Positions 1 through 7,573 of a stretch of DNA of 64,000 nt are shown here, one piece after another. The position numbers and the translations under genes were made by a program. Source of the DNA: Aliiroseovarius sp. S1339. Its GTDB lineage: Bacteria; Pseudomonadota; Alphaproteobacteria; Rhodobacterales; Rhodobacteraceae. How positions within the stretch are numbered: the first letter of the stretch is position 1; each line of letters begins with the position of its first letter. Below the pieces are notes generated by a model. It was not told the DNA's origin. It saw only the letters and a list, made by a program, of their open reading frames with translations, and made no database searches. The stretch covers positions 62,001 to 126,000 of the forward strand of contig NZ_JALPQG010000003.1 of assembly GCF_023195695.1 (NCBI RefSeq), written 5' to 3'.

Positions 1-480
1 ACCATTCGGCGCTGGCACCAGCCGCTTACGCCCGTCATGTTTCTGCTGCACGCCTTAGGCGGCGGTGCGCTATTGGCGGGTGAGGCGAAGATCGCCGGTT
101 GGTTACTGCTGGCGCTGACCCTTGTCCTGCTCGCCATGTGGCGGATCGGCGACCAACGCGCCGCCGCGCGCGGCACAACCGGGGACGCCACCGGGTTGGC
201 CCATCTGGGTGAGGTGCGGATGCTGGAGAGCGGCCACACCGCGCGCAACTACGTGGTGGACGAGATGGTCTATCGCGTTGGCCGCAAACACGCCGCGAAA
301 CTGCGTATGATTGCGCTGGGTCTGGCGGGCGCATTGCCCGCAGCCATATTGCTTCTAACGCCGCCCGGTCACATCACCGCCTTTCTGGCGCTTGCCCTGC
401 ATCTGACAGGCGCCGTCATTGGCCGCTGGCTGTTTTTCGCTGAAGCCGAGCATGTCGTGGGCCTGTATCACGGCAAGTGA
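1..480 (+). CDS. DMSO reductase-type membrane anchor subunit (DmsC-like), 3' part
   Basis: The reading frame is open from base 1 to the stop at 478-480, so the gene begins left of the window; the ATG at 37 is internal. The visible part has at least three hydrophobic segments (about residues 13-25, 32-45 and 110-130 of the fragment) separated by an Arg-rich loop. The C-terminal pattern RWLFFAEAEHVVGLYHG matches the end of DmsC-type anchors of DMSO-reductase-family molybdoenzymes, which hold the catalytic and iron-sulfur subunits to the inner membrane and oxidise quinol. The family call is from memory of this C-terminal motif. The catalytic subunits should lie to the left and cannot be seen. 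Confidence 0.65.
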   Translation, partial: TIRRWHQPLTPVMFLLHALGGGALLAGEAKIAGWLLLALTLVLLAMWRIGDQRAAARGTTGDATGLAHLGEVRMLESGHTARNYVVDEMVYRVGRKHAAKLRMIALGLAGALPAAILLLTPPGHITAFLALALHLTGAVIGRWLFFAEAEHVVGLYHGK

Positions 481-545
481 TCCCTTCTTATTGAACCCGG
501 CCCCCTCTGCGCCTATCAGGGGGGAAACGGATAATGAGGGCACAC

Positions 546-1157
546 ATGGCCAACCATCTTTACAAGCGCGACCTTCCCGATGGGCTGGACCTTGGTCCGG
601 TCGTCGCCATTGACTGCGAAACGATGGGCCTGAACCCGCATCGCGACAGGCTGTGTGTGGTGCAAATGTCGTCGGGCGATGGGGATGCGCATCTGGTGCA
701 GGTCGAAAAAGGCCAGACCAGCGCGCCAAACCTTGAACGGATGCTGGCGGACCCGGATGTGCTGAAGCTGTTCCACTTTGGTCGGTTCGATATCGCGGCG
801 CTTCTGAACGCGTTTGGCGTGGTCACGGCCCCTGTCTATTGCACCAAGATCGCGTCGAAACTGATCCGCACCTATACCGACCGCCACGGGCTGAAAAACC
901 TGCTTGAACAACTGCTGAAGATCGACATTTCAAAGCAACAACAGATGAGCGATTGGGGCGCGGAAGAGCTGACCGCCGCCCAGTTGGACTATGCCGCGTC
1001 GGATGTCCTCTATCTGCACCGGTTGCGCGACGAACTGAACCAGCGGCTCGACCGCGAAGGCCGCACCGAGATGGCGCAAGCCTGCTTCGATTTCCTGCCG
1101 ATGCGCGCGCAGTTGGATTTGGCGGGCTGGCCTGAGATTGACATTTTTTCCCACTAA
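546..1157 (+). CDS. rnd: RNase D-like 3'-5' exonuclease
   Basis: This 203-residue protein carries the DEDDy exonuclease fold: Exo I with D23 and E25 (VAIDCET), Exo II around FHFGRFD, and Exo III in the YAASDVLYL stretch with the Tyr-x3-Asp pattern. It is about half the length of E. coli RNase D and lacks the C-terminal HRDC domains, as in the short alphaproteobacterial forms. Its expected role is 3' trimming of structured RNA. The ATG at 546 is preferred over the in-frame ATG at 534 because a GAGGG lies just before it. The lptCAB genes follow 84 bases downstream on the same strand. Confidence 0.85.
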   Translation: MANHLYKRDLPDGLDLGPVVAIDCETMGLNPHRDRLCVVQMSSGDGDAHLVQVEKGQTSAPNLERMLADPDVLKLFHFGRFDIAALLNAFGVVTAPVYCTKIASKLIRTYTDRHGLKNLLEQLLKIDISKQQQMSDWGAEELTAAQLDYAASDVLYLHRLRDELNQRLDREGRTEMAQACFDFLPMRAQLDLAGWPEIDIFSH

Positions 1158-1241
1158 CGCGGCCAATCCGCGCCCCGGTTGCTTGGATCAGCCGGATTGG
1201 TGCCTAGATAACAAACACAGCTAAGTCATTTCCGAGGTCGC

Positions 1242-1865
1242 ATGGACCGCTCCGACAACAGTTATTCGCGCTTTATTTCCTGGCTGAAGGTTCTTCTGCC
1301 GGTCAGCGCGCTTGCGCTTTTGTCGACGATGTTCCTGATCTCGAAGTCCGTCGACCCGACCACGTCGCTGTCTTATGCCCGCGTCAATCTGGAAGAGCTG
1401 ACCGGCGAGCAACGCATCGACAGCCCCCGCTTCTCCAGTGTGACGGACGATGGCGCGGCGATAACGTTTTCAGCCAAAAGCGCCGTGCCTGACCCTGATA
1501 AAACAAATGTGTTTACCGCCGAGGTGCTTTCCGCCCGAATTGAGACGCCAGATGGCGGTGCGGTAGACATTGATGCGGCCAAAGCACTGATCGACGGGTC
1601 GTCAAACATCGTTGATCTTTCGGGCGGCGTTACGCTGGTAACCTCGACCAACTATGAGATTGCGACCGACGGGCTGACCACCGCGATGGACACGACCTCT
1701 GCCAAAACCAACGGTCCGGTCGAAGCAGAGGGCCCGATGGGGCACATCATCGCCGGGCAGGCCGAACTGACGCGCCAAGGGGATGACAACGCCACCTATC
1801 TTCTTGTTTTCAAAGAGGGTGTAAAACTGGTATATCAACCCCAGACAGAGGGGGAAGTTAAGTGA
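1242..1865 (+). CDS. lptC: LPS export system protein LptC
   Basis: This is a 207-residue bitopic protein with one N-terminal membrane segment (about residues 13-34) and a periplasmic beta-jellyroll-type domain of the LptC/DUF1239 family. LptC sits in the inner-membrane LptB2FGC complex and passes lipopolysaccharide from the extractor to the LptA bridge. The assignment rests on size, topology and position directly before lptA and lptB. The stop overlaps the lptA start (TGATG), which suggests translational coupling. The sequence is weakly conserved, as usual for LptC, so context carries much of the call. Confidence 0.85.
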   Translation: MDRSDNSYSRFISWLKVLLPVSALALLSTMFLISKSVDPTTSLSYARVNLEELTGEQRIDSPRFSSVTDDGAAITFSAKSAVPDPDKTNVFTAEVLSARIETPDGGAVDIDAAKALIDGSSNIVDLSGGVTLVTSTNYEIATDGLTTAMDTTSAKTNGPVEAEGPMGHIIAGQAELTRQGDDNATYLLVFKEGVKLVYQPQTEGEVK

Positions 1866-2359
1866 TGAAGTGTGCGCGTATCGCGGCCTGCTTGCTGGCA
1901 CTAAGCCTGCCTGTCACGGCAAATGCTCAGGCTCAGGTCGCCTTTGGCGGTCTGAAACATGACAGCACCCTTCCCGTTGAAATTGCAGCCGACCAACTGA
2001 ATGTCGATCAGGCCGATGGTTCAGCCACGTTCTTAGGCAATGTGCAGATCGGACAGGGCGAAATGCGCCTGTCGGCGGGCAAGGTTAGGGTCGAATACGC
2101 AACCGGAGCAGACACCACGGGCGAGATTTCGCGCCTGTTGGCCTCGGATGGGGTGACCTTGGTCAATGGCGCTGAAGCTGCTGAATCCCGCGAGGCGATC
2201 TATACCATCTCAAGCGGTGTGATCGTGATGACCGGGGGCGTGATCCTGACACAGGGGCAGAATGCGCTGTCTTCGGAAAAGCTGACGGTGAACCTTCAGG
2301 CGGGCACCGGTACGATGGACGGTCGGGTCAAATCGATCATCCAGACGGGCGCTGACTGA
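1865..2359 (+). CDS. lptA: LPS transport periplasmic bridge protein LptA
   Basis: This 164-residue protein begins with a signal peptide (KCARIAACLLALSLPVTANA, cleaved before the QAQ stretch) and continues as an OstA-like repeat domain (for example ADGSATFLGNVQIGQGEMRL). LptA monomers stack head to tail to carry lipopolysaccharide across the periplasm. The ATG at 1865 overlaps the lptC stop and has a GAGGGGGAAG ribosome binding site. The GTG three bases earlier is a poorer choice. Its stop overlaps the lptB ATG, so lptC, lptA and lptB look like one coupled operon. Confidence 0.9.
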   Translation: MKCARIAACLLALSLPVTANAQAQVAFGGLKHDSTLPVEIAADQLNVDQADGSATFLGNVQIGQGEMRLSAGKVRVEYATGADTTGEISRLLASDGVTLVNGAEAAESREAIYTISSGVIVMTGGVILTQGQNALSSEKLTVNLQAGTGTMDGRVKSIIQTGAD

Positions 2360-3120
2360 TGGCTGATGCACCCGATCTGACGGTTGAAAACGGTGATGCC
2401 GGGCTGCGCATCATCGGATTGCGCAAAAGCTATCGCAAAAAACCTGTGATTCGCGACGTGGATCTGGAACTTCACCGCGGCGAGGTCGTGGCGCTGTTGG
2501 GGCCGAATGGCTCTGGCAAGACAACCACCTTTTACGCCATCGCCGGGCTGATCACGCCGGAAGCCGGACAGGTCATAATCGACGGGCGCGATGTCACTTT
2601 ATTGCCGATGTATCGCCGGGCGAAATACGGCATCGGCTATCTGCCACAAGAGATGTCGATTTTCCGGGGCATGTCGGTCGAAGATAACATCCTGGCGATC
2701 CTTGAAATCTCGACCCCCGACCGTCACAAACGGCGCGAACGGCTGGAAGAGCTTTTGAACGAGTTTTCGATCAGCCACCTGCGCCGCGCGCCAGCATTGG
2801 CCCTGTCAGGCGGCGAGCGTCGCCGGGTTGAAATCGCCCGCCTTTTGGCATCGAATCCCAAATATTTGCTGTTGGATGAACCTTTTGCGGGTGTGGATCC
2901 AATTGCCGTTGGTGAAATCAGATCACTGGTTCATGATCTGAAAGATCGTGGCATCGGCGTGCTGATCACCGACCACAACGTGCGCGAAACGCTCGAGATC
3001 GTGGACCGCGCCTATATCCTGCATGACGGGCATGTTTTGATGAGCGGCACGACCGACGAAGTGGTGCGCGATGAAAACGTCCGGCGGGTCTATCTTGGGC
3101 AGAATTTCTCGATCAAATAG
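2359..3120 (+). CDS. lptB: LPS export ABC transporter ATPase LptB
   Basis: This 253-residue ABC ATPase shows Walker A (GPNGSGKTT, about residues 48-56), the signature LSGGERRRVEIAR, Walker B (YLLLDEPFAGVDP) and the switch histidine in TDHNVRET. The family member is LptB, which powers lipopolysaccharide extraction with LptFG. The LptB-specific run YLPQEMSIFRG and the adjacent lptA support the assignment over a branched-chain amino-acid ATPase. The lptFG genes are not in the window, as is usual. In many proteobacteria rpoN follows; here hpf comes next. Confidence 0.97.
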   Translation: MADAPDLTVENGDAGLRIIGLRKSYRKKPVIRDVDLELHRGEVVALLGPNGSGKTTTFYAIAGLITPEAGQVIIDGRDVTLLPMYRRAKYGIGYLPQEMSIFRGMSVEDNILAILEISTPDRHKRRERLEELLNEFSISHLRRAPALALSGGERRRVEIARLLASNPKYLLLDEPFAGVDPIAVGEIRSLVHDLKDRGIGVLITDHNVRETLEIVDRAYILHDGHVLMSGTTDEVVRDENVRRVYLGQNFSIK

Positions 3121-3209
3121 AGAAATCGCGCGGTCATATGGTTGACAAGCCCCCACGACTCGTCGCCAAATGAAGGTAATGCGTCAACACTTCATCTTTC
3201 GTGACAGCC

Positions 3210-3225
3210 GCCCCCGCAAGGGGGC
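3210..3225 (+). other. GC-rich hairpin after lptB
   Basis: A perfect 6-bp stem (GCCCCC / GGGGGC) closes a GCAA tetraloop, followed by AAAAA instead of a T-run. It lies 90 bases past the lptB stop. It could protect the lptB 3' end or mark a Rho-type end, but it is not a standard intrinsic terminator in the forward direction. Confidence 0.35.
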
Positions 3226-3265
3226 AAAAACGATGGATTGCCCAAGTGAGTTTGGGCGGGAAAGG

Positions 3266-3295
3266 TTGTGTAAGTCGCTTATAACACTATATAAT
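3266..3295 (+). promoter_or_regulatory. Putative hpf promoter
   Basis: A consensus TATAAT at 3290-3295 is preceded at 18 bases by TTGTGT (3266-3271), a weak -35. The start point would fall near 3302, giving a leader of about 65 nt for hpf. The -10 match is strong for this GC-rich genome; the -35 is not, so an activator or an alternative sigma factor is possible. Confidence 0.35.
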
Positions 3296-3310
3296 TTTGA
3301 CAGGATTTCG

Positions 3311-3364
3311 CGCCTTCCCGGTCGGGGCAGGCGTATTGGAGCCTGCAAATACCATAGGAGGTAT
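3311..3364 (+). promoter_or_regulatory. Structured 5' leader of hpf with overlapping hairpins and a sequestered ribosome binding site
   Basis: Three inverted repeats lie in 54 bases. Arm CGCCT (3311-3315) pairs with AGGCG (3329-3333), with an inner CCC/GGG stem. Arm GCAGGC (3327-3332) pairs with GCCTGC (3341-3346), which excludes the first pairing. Finally ATACC (3349-3353) pairs with GGTAT (3360-3364), which covers the end of the AGGAGG ribosome binding site at 3356-3361. The mutually exclusive arms and the covered Shine-Dalgarno are seen in the sequence; a regulatory role is inference. Confidence 0.4.
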
Positions 3365-3366
3365 GG

Positions 3367-3942
3367 ATGCAATATCAAATCAGTGGCAAGCAAATCGACA
3401 TTGGTGACGCGCTTCAGGTTCACGTGAAAGATGAACTGAGCGGTGTTATTCAGAAGTATGCCGAACGGCCGACCAATGCGCAGGTGATCTTTTCGAAAAG
3501 TGCACATGAGTTTGTGTGTGAAACGATCGTGCATCTTTCCACTGGACTGACCGCGCAGGCAAAGGGAACGGCAACCGAAATTTACGCCGCTTTTGACCAC
3601 TGCGCCGACAAAATGGAAAAGCAATTGCGCCGCTACAAGCGTCGATTGAAAGATCATCACAAGGATCGTGTGGACCCTGTTGAAGTTTTCGGCGGAGCCT
3701 CGTATATCCTCGCCTCAGAAGAAGGTCAGGACGAAGCGGACGACGCAACACTCCAGCCCATGATCATCGCCGAAATGGAGACGCGGATTCCGTCGCTCTC
3801 GGTTGGCGAGGCTGTCATGCAGATGGAACTTGCGCATGCGCCCGTCTTGGTTTTCCGCAACGAGAAAACCGAGGGGATGAATGTGGTCTACCGCCGTGAT
3901 GACGGCAATGTGGGCTGGATTGATCCCAAAAACGCAGTGTAA
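3367..3942 (+). CDS. hpf: Ribosome hibernation-promoting factor, long form
   Basis: This 191-residue protein has an N-terminal sigma-54-modulation/HPF domain (about residues 1-105, MQYQISGKQIDIGDAL) and a C-terminal dimerisation domain (about residues 130-190, with the LSVGEAVMQMEL and PVLVFRN patterns). Long HPF dimerises idle ribosomes into 100S particles in stationary phase or starvation. A near-perfect AGGAGG precedes the ATG. It is followed by ptsN, the usual partner in the rpoN-region cluster. The leader is highly structured (separate entry), which could tie translation to growth state. Confidence 0.95.
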   Translation: MQYQISGKQIDIGDALQVHVKDELSGVIQKYAERPTNAQVIFSKSAHEFVCETIVHLSTGLTAQAKGTATEIYAAFDHCADKMEKQLRRYKRRLKDHHKDRVDPVEVFGGASYILASEEGQDEADDATLQPMIIAEMETRIPSLSVGEAVMQMELAHAPVLVFRNEKTEGMNVVYRRDDGNVGWIDPKNAV

Positions 3943-3980
3943 ACCTCCCGCCCGATGGTGGGCGGGGAAAGTTGTTGGCA

Positions 3981-4445
3981 ATGGAACTTTCAAGCATCCT
4001 TAAGCCGTCGGCCGTTAAGGTCGTATCAACGGTATCCTCCAAGAAACGCCTGTTTCAGGATCTTGGGGATGTGGCGATGGAATGTTACGGCATCGACGGG
4101 GGCGACGCCTTCGCTGCGCTGCAACAACGCGAAACCCTGGGGCCCACCGGTGTGGGCCGCGGGGTGGCTTTGCCACATGCGCGTCTGCACGGCTTGAACG
4201 AAGTCGTTGGCTGCTTCATCCGCGTTGAAACACCGTTTGATTATGACGCGGTGGACAAGCAGCCTGTTGATCTGGTCTTTGCCCTGTTCGCCCCGGAAGG
4301 GTCGGGTGTCGACCATCTGAAGGCGCTGGCGCTGGTGTCGCGGACTATGCGGGATGCGTCGATCTGCACAAAGCTTCGGGCCAATTCGGACGCCGCGACG
4401 CTTCACGCGCTTCTGACCGACAGCCTGTCAAACAAAGCGGCCTGA
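3981..4445 (+). CDS. ptsN: Nitrogen-PTS EIIA protein PtsN
   Basis: This 154-residue PTS EIIA type-2 domain contains the phosphorylated histidine in the LPHARL motif (H66). PtsN receives phosphate from PtsP and NPr and signals nitrogen/carbon status and potassium homeostasis; it does not transport sugar. The ATG at 3981 is chosen over upstream TTG codons at 3972 and 3975 because GGGGAAAG lies about 9 bases before it. The gene follows hpf by 38 bases and is probably co-transcribed with it. It ends 7 bases before the convergent sulfotransferase gene. Confidence 0.93.
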   Translation: MELSSILKPSAVKVVSTVSSKKRLFQDLGDVAMECYGIDGGDAFAALQQRETLGPTGVGRGVALPHARLHGLNEVVGCFIRVETPFDYDAVDKQPVDLVFALFAPEGSGVDHLKALALVSRTMRDASICTKLRANSDAATLHALLTDSLSNKAA

Positions 4446-4452
4446 TCGCGCC

Positions 4453-5871
4453 TTAGTCCTGTTTGCCCCAAGGGCGAAATCCGAACATCACATAATCGCG
4501 CTGATACAGTTTGCGTACGGCATCCTCGATGTCGTCCGAATAGACCTGCGCTAACGGGAACGGCGCGTCTGGTTGAGTTGCAGGCAGGTCGGTTGCGGCA
4601 TCAACGGCCACTTCGGACAGAAGGTTGTCTAGCCCGGCGGTGAGCTGATCTTCTCGCAGGATATGATCCGGCAGCGCAAAATCAGCAAAGCCCTTTATCG
4701 TTTCTGTTTGCGAGGCCCAGCTTGGATCGACACTGACCCCGGTCTGGCCGCTCAGGGTTTTGCCAACAAAGCCTATGAAATTCAGGAAGGCCGCCCGGTG
4801 CGCCGCCAGCGACCACGGCGCGTCTGGCTCGTCCGGCAGCGCCACGTCGTAGTTGTTTCGAAGTGCGTGTTTCAAGTCCCATTGGGGGTCGTCACCCCGC
4901 ACGACAAGAAGATCACAGAAGGCCGTATGCAGCCGCGCGACCGGATGGCGCAGCACGGTGAAACTGCGATGCGTCTTGTGTCGCCGCTTCCACTGGCGCA
5001 GCGTCTTTTGCGAAAAGTCGCGGGTTATCGGCCCGGTGCCGTCCATCCAGCCCGCTATCTGTTCTGTCGGGCCGCCTGCGATCGGTAAGAACACAAGCTG
5101 CAAGACATCCGACGCCAGATAGGATTTCAGGGCAGGGGGGCGGCTTGGTTCGAAATTCGGGATCTTGTGCAGATCGAAAACGTCAATCCGCCCAACGGTC
5201 GAGGCCAGAAGCTCGAACTGCTGCACCTTTTCAGATAGGGGTTCGGGGTTTTGTTTCTTGAACGTGGTGGCAAATTCGGTGATCTGGGTTTTTTCGCCCA
5301 GATACCGCGCCAGACCATTGATTACCTCTAGCTGCTGCGCTTCTTCATAGTCGATATAGAAGGCCGTCTGACCCGCGCGCTGCAATCGGTCTTTGATTTT
5401 CAACTGGAAGCTTTTAATTCGATAAAACAGCTTTTCGAATTCTTCCGGGATGAACCGAGCCTGCGCCTTGCGGGCATCTTTTGCGTCGCTCAACTGCCAT
5501 TGATCCGTGGCCATCGCGATTCTGCGCGATACATAGGCGTCGACCATATTGCGGGTCAGGACGATCTTGGCGCAACGCGGATCGTCGATCAGGGCGTCAA
5601 AGACGCGTGGGTCGTGGTCATGAAAAAAGCGAAATCCGGGCAGGCCGTCGGTTTCTGATTTCATCCGGGCCAACAGCGACATGGGGTCGGCGTCGCGCAT
5701 CTGCACGGTGACGCCAAATAGCTCGTCTGTTTCTGGGGTGACCATGAAATAGGGGTTGAACGCCTCGCCATAGCATTGAAGGCCGGGGAGCTGGTCCAGA
5801 TTGCTTTCCAGGAAGTTAGAGCCTGTGCGCATCTCGGCGAATATGATGAAACAATCGAACGGGCTGGTCAT
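4453..5871 (-). CDS. Two-domain sulfotransferase
   Basis: This 472-residue protein has two sulfotransferase-like halves. The N-terminal half shows a NodH/Stf0-like 5'-phosphosulfate loop (MRTGSNFL, residues 14-21) and a 3'-phosphate motif (LTRNMVDAYVSRR, 105-117). The C-terminal half shows a second 3'-phosphate-like motif (VLRHPVARLHTAF, about 306-318) as in sulfotransferase family 2. The place where its P-loop should be reads LPIAGGPTEQI (about 262-271) and lacks the usual Lys. Expected chemistry is sulfate transfer from PAPS to a sugar hydroxyl. It is last in a minus-strand run with three glycosyltransferases, 4 bases after the GT14-type gene. That the second half is catalytically degenerate is inference. 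Confidence 0.75.
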   Translation of the reverse strand: MTSPFDCFIIFAEMRTGSNFLESNLDQLPGLQCYGEAFNPYFMVTPETDELFGVTVQMRDADPMSLLARMKSETDGLPGFRFFHDHDPRVFDALIDDPRCAKIVLTRNMVDAYVSRRIAMATDQWQLSDAKDARKAQARFIPEEFEKLFYRIKSFQLKIKDRLQRAGQTAFYIDYEEAQQLEVINGLARYLGEKTQITEFATTFKKQNPEPLSEKVQQFELLASTVGRIDVFDLHKIPNFEPSRPPALKSYLASDVLQLVFLPIAGGPTEQIAGWMDGTGPITRDFSQKTLRQWKRRHKTHRSFTVLRHPVARLHTAFCDLLVVRGDDPQWDLKHALRNNYDVALPDEPDAPWSLAAHRAAFLNFIGFVGKTLSGQTGVSVDPSWASQTETIKGFADFALPDHILREDQLTAGLDNLLSEVAVDAATDLPATQPDAPFPLAQVYSDDIEDAVRKLYQRDYVMFGFRPWGKQD

Positions 5872-5875
5872 GGGG

Positions 5876-7573
5876 TCATTTCACCAAAAACGGTTTGTGC
5901 TGAACTTGACTGTCAGGGACAAGATCGTGTCCGGCCGGGAAGTCGCCCATCAAATATGGGTGCATACCTTGGTTCTTCAAATCTTGCAGGAACTGGCCAA
6001 ACCCATGAAGGGGCCTCATCTTCGGAAAGTTGGACAGGCGGGTGGCGGTGCGGGGTCCAATATCGTCCACAACAGCCTGCAATGGTTCTGCTGGTTTCAA
6101 CACAAAGTCCGCCAGCGACCAGACATGCGTGCGTGCGCGTGCATAGCCGGATCGCAACGCGTTAAGGTGATCGCTTTCGATCTTCTGCAAGCGCGCAGCC
6201 TCGCGTCGGATATCCGAGAAGTTCTGGTTTGAATGAAACAGTTGCACAGCCCACGCGCCGGACACCACATAGACGCGCGCGTTCGGGTCCTTGGCGATGA
6301 CCCAGGACACATCCTGATTGTCACGCGGGCCATATTGGAAGCATTGGCGCTCGCCTCGGGTGTTCCAGATCAAATTGGTCAGAAAGGCTTTGGCGTTATA
6401 ATCCCGCAAACTTGCCGCGTCGCCGAGCGCACCAAAATAGTCAGGCGTATCACCCGCAAAATGGACCCTATCCCGTGCGAACAGGTGGCCGTGGACGCGC
6501 GCGCTTACTGTGTCAGTCAGCCAGGTGTCGAAACCGTCGAACAGCTCTGAAAACCCTTCCAGAACGGTGTAGCGGGCCGCCGTTACGTTGCCTTCATAAC
6601 CGTCTTTGGGAAAGCGGCTGGGCATGTACAGGCCCGGACGACCCTTGGTCCGCCGTTCGATCGCTTTAGTAAAAATACGGTCGATCTTGCCGGGATTTGG
6701 TTCCGCCCCAGTGATGACGTCATTCTGGTCTGACAAAAAGCTGTCATACAGCTTGTCAGCGTTACGCCACGCTTTGCGCGCCACAAAACAGTCTGATCGG
6801 CGCAGAAGTTGAAGATGATCGTCGTAAAAGATGTGCGGTTTCCCTTGGAAGTCAAACTTCGACAGCGTCAGCGACCGGCTTTCGATCCGCGTCGAATGAC
6901 GGCGGGCCAGGGTCTGATAATAGCTTTCGTCAGGGATCCAGACCCTTTTGAAATACCGGTCATAACCCGCGCGGTTGGGGTCGTTCAGGATCTCAGACAG
7001 GGTTTTGCGCGTCAAGCACCACCACTGGCTGCCAAGATGCGGCACAAGCCCGGCGGGGATGGTGCGTTTGGTGCCAAGCCGGCGTTGAATTTCGACATAA
7101 CGGTCAAACAAGCGCCGATGGCGCTTCCACGAAAACGGAAACCGCAGGGTGAAGCGTTCAATGTCCAGCCCGCCGATAGTCCAAGGCACATCCTCGGTCG
7201 TGACGCTTTCGATGAAGTCGGTTTGCGGCCGGTTGCTCAGATAGTCCAGCATTTCGGAAATCGGGCGTAACGGCAAACAACTGCCCGAGGCCAACAGGAT
7301 ATGGCGCACATCCGGGAAGGCCTTCAACATCAGTTCAGACGCTGTCTGGCTGGCCTCCACCAACGACCACCTACCCCATTCGCAATGTTGGCGTTTGCAA
7401 AACCGCACGTTGTCCAAATCACTCAGCGCCGTCACGAAATCGGTGTAGTCGTCATCTGAAACGCAATCATCAACGTGGATGACCACGGGACATCCGTTTT
7501 TCGCCCAGTGACGCACCAATTGCTCGGCCCGATCCAGCGCGTCGTGCACCAGCATGACGATTCCCAAGCTCAT
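5876..7573 (-). CDS. GT14-type (core-2/I-branching) glycosyltransferase with a large C-terminal domain
   Basis: This is a 565-residue protein. Residues 1 to about 260 match the core-2/I-branching (GT14) family: start GIVMLVHD, the ASGSCLPLRP motif at 94-103, and a SQWWCLTR segment. Such enzymes transfer N-acetylglucosamine or xylose to glycans. The C-terminal 280 residues resemble an uncharacterised domain that I associate with Rhodobacterales GT14 proteins; I cannot give it a function. The ATG at 7573 overlaps the upstream gene's TGA (ATGA) and has an AAGGGGAA ribosome binding site, so it is preferred over the longer frame from 7651. The sulfotransferase gene follows at once. Confidence 0.75.
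   Translation of the reverse strand: MSLGIVMLVHDALDRAEQLVRHWAKNGCPVVIHVDDCVSDDDYTDFVTALSDLDNVRFCKRQHCEWGRWSLVEASQTASELMLKAFPDVRHILLASGSCLPLRPISEMLDYLSNRPQTDFIESVTTEDVPWTIGGLDIERFTLRFPFSWKRHRRLFDRYVEIQRRLGTKRTIPAGLVPHLGSQWWCLTRKTLSEILNDPNRAGYDRYFKRVWIPDESYYQTLARRHSTRIESRSLTLSKFDFQGKPHIFYDDHLQLLRRSDCFVARKAWRNADKLYDSFLSDQNDVITGAEPNPGKIDRIFTKAIERRTKGRPGLYMPSRFPKDGYEGNVTAARYTVLEGFSELFDGFDTWLTDTVSARVHGHLFARDRVHFAGDTPDYFGALGDAASLRDYNAKAFLTNLIWNTRGERQCFQYGPRDNQDVSWVIAKDPNARVYVVSGAWAVQLFHSNQNFSDIRREAARLQKIESDHLNALRSGYARARTHVWSLADFVLKPAEPLQAVVDDIGPRTATRLSNFPKMRPLHGFGQFLQDLKNQGMHPYLMGDFPAGHDLVPDSQVQHKPFLVK

Noticed and set aside
1-36. Gene start at 37 for the DmsC-like protein
   Set aside because: The frame is open from base 1 and the product would lack the N-terminal membrane segments of the family.
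3170-3427. 85-residue frame in the lptB-hpf gap
   Set aside because: It runs through the hpf leader and into hpf out of frame, without a ribosome binding site.
3416-3431. Near-match to parS (13 of 16) inside hpf
   Set aside because: Three mismatches break the palindrome arms, it is 45 kb from oriC, and the sequence is explained by HPF codons (VHVKD).
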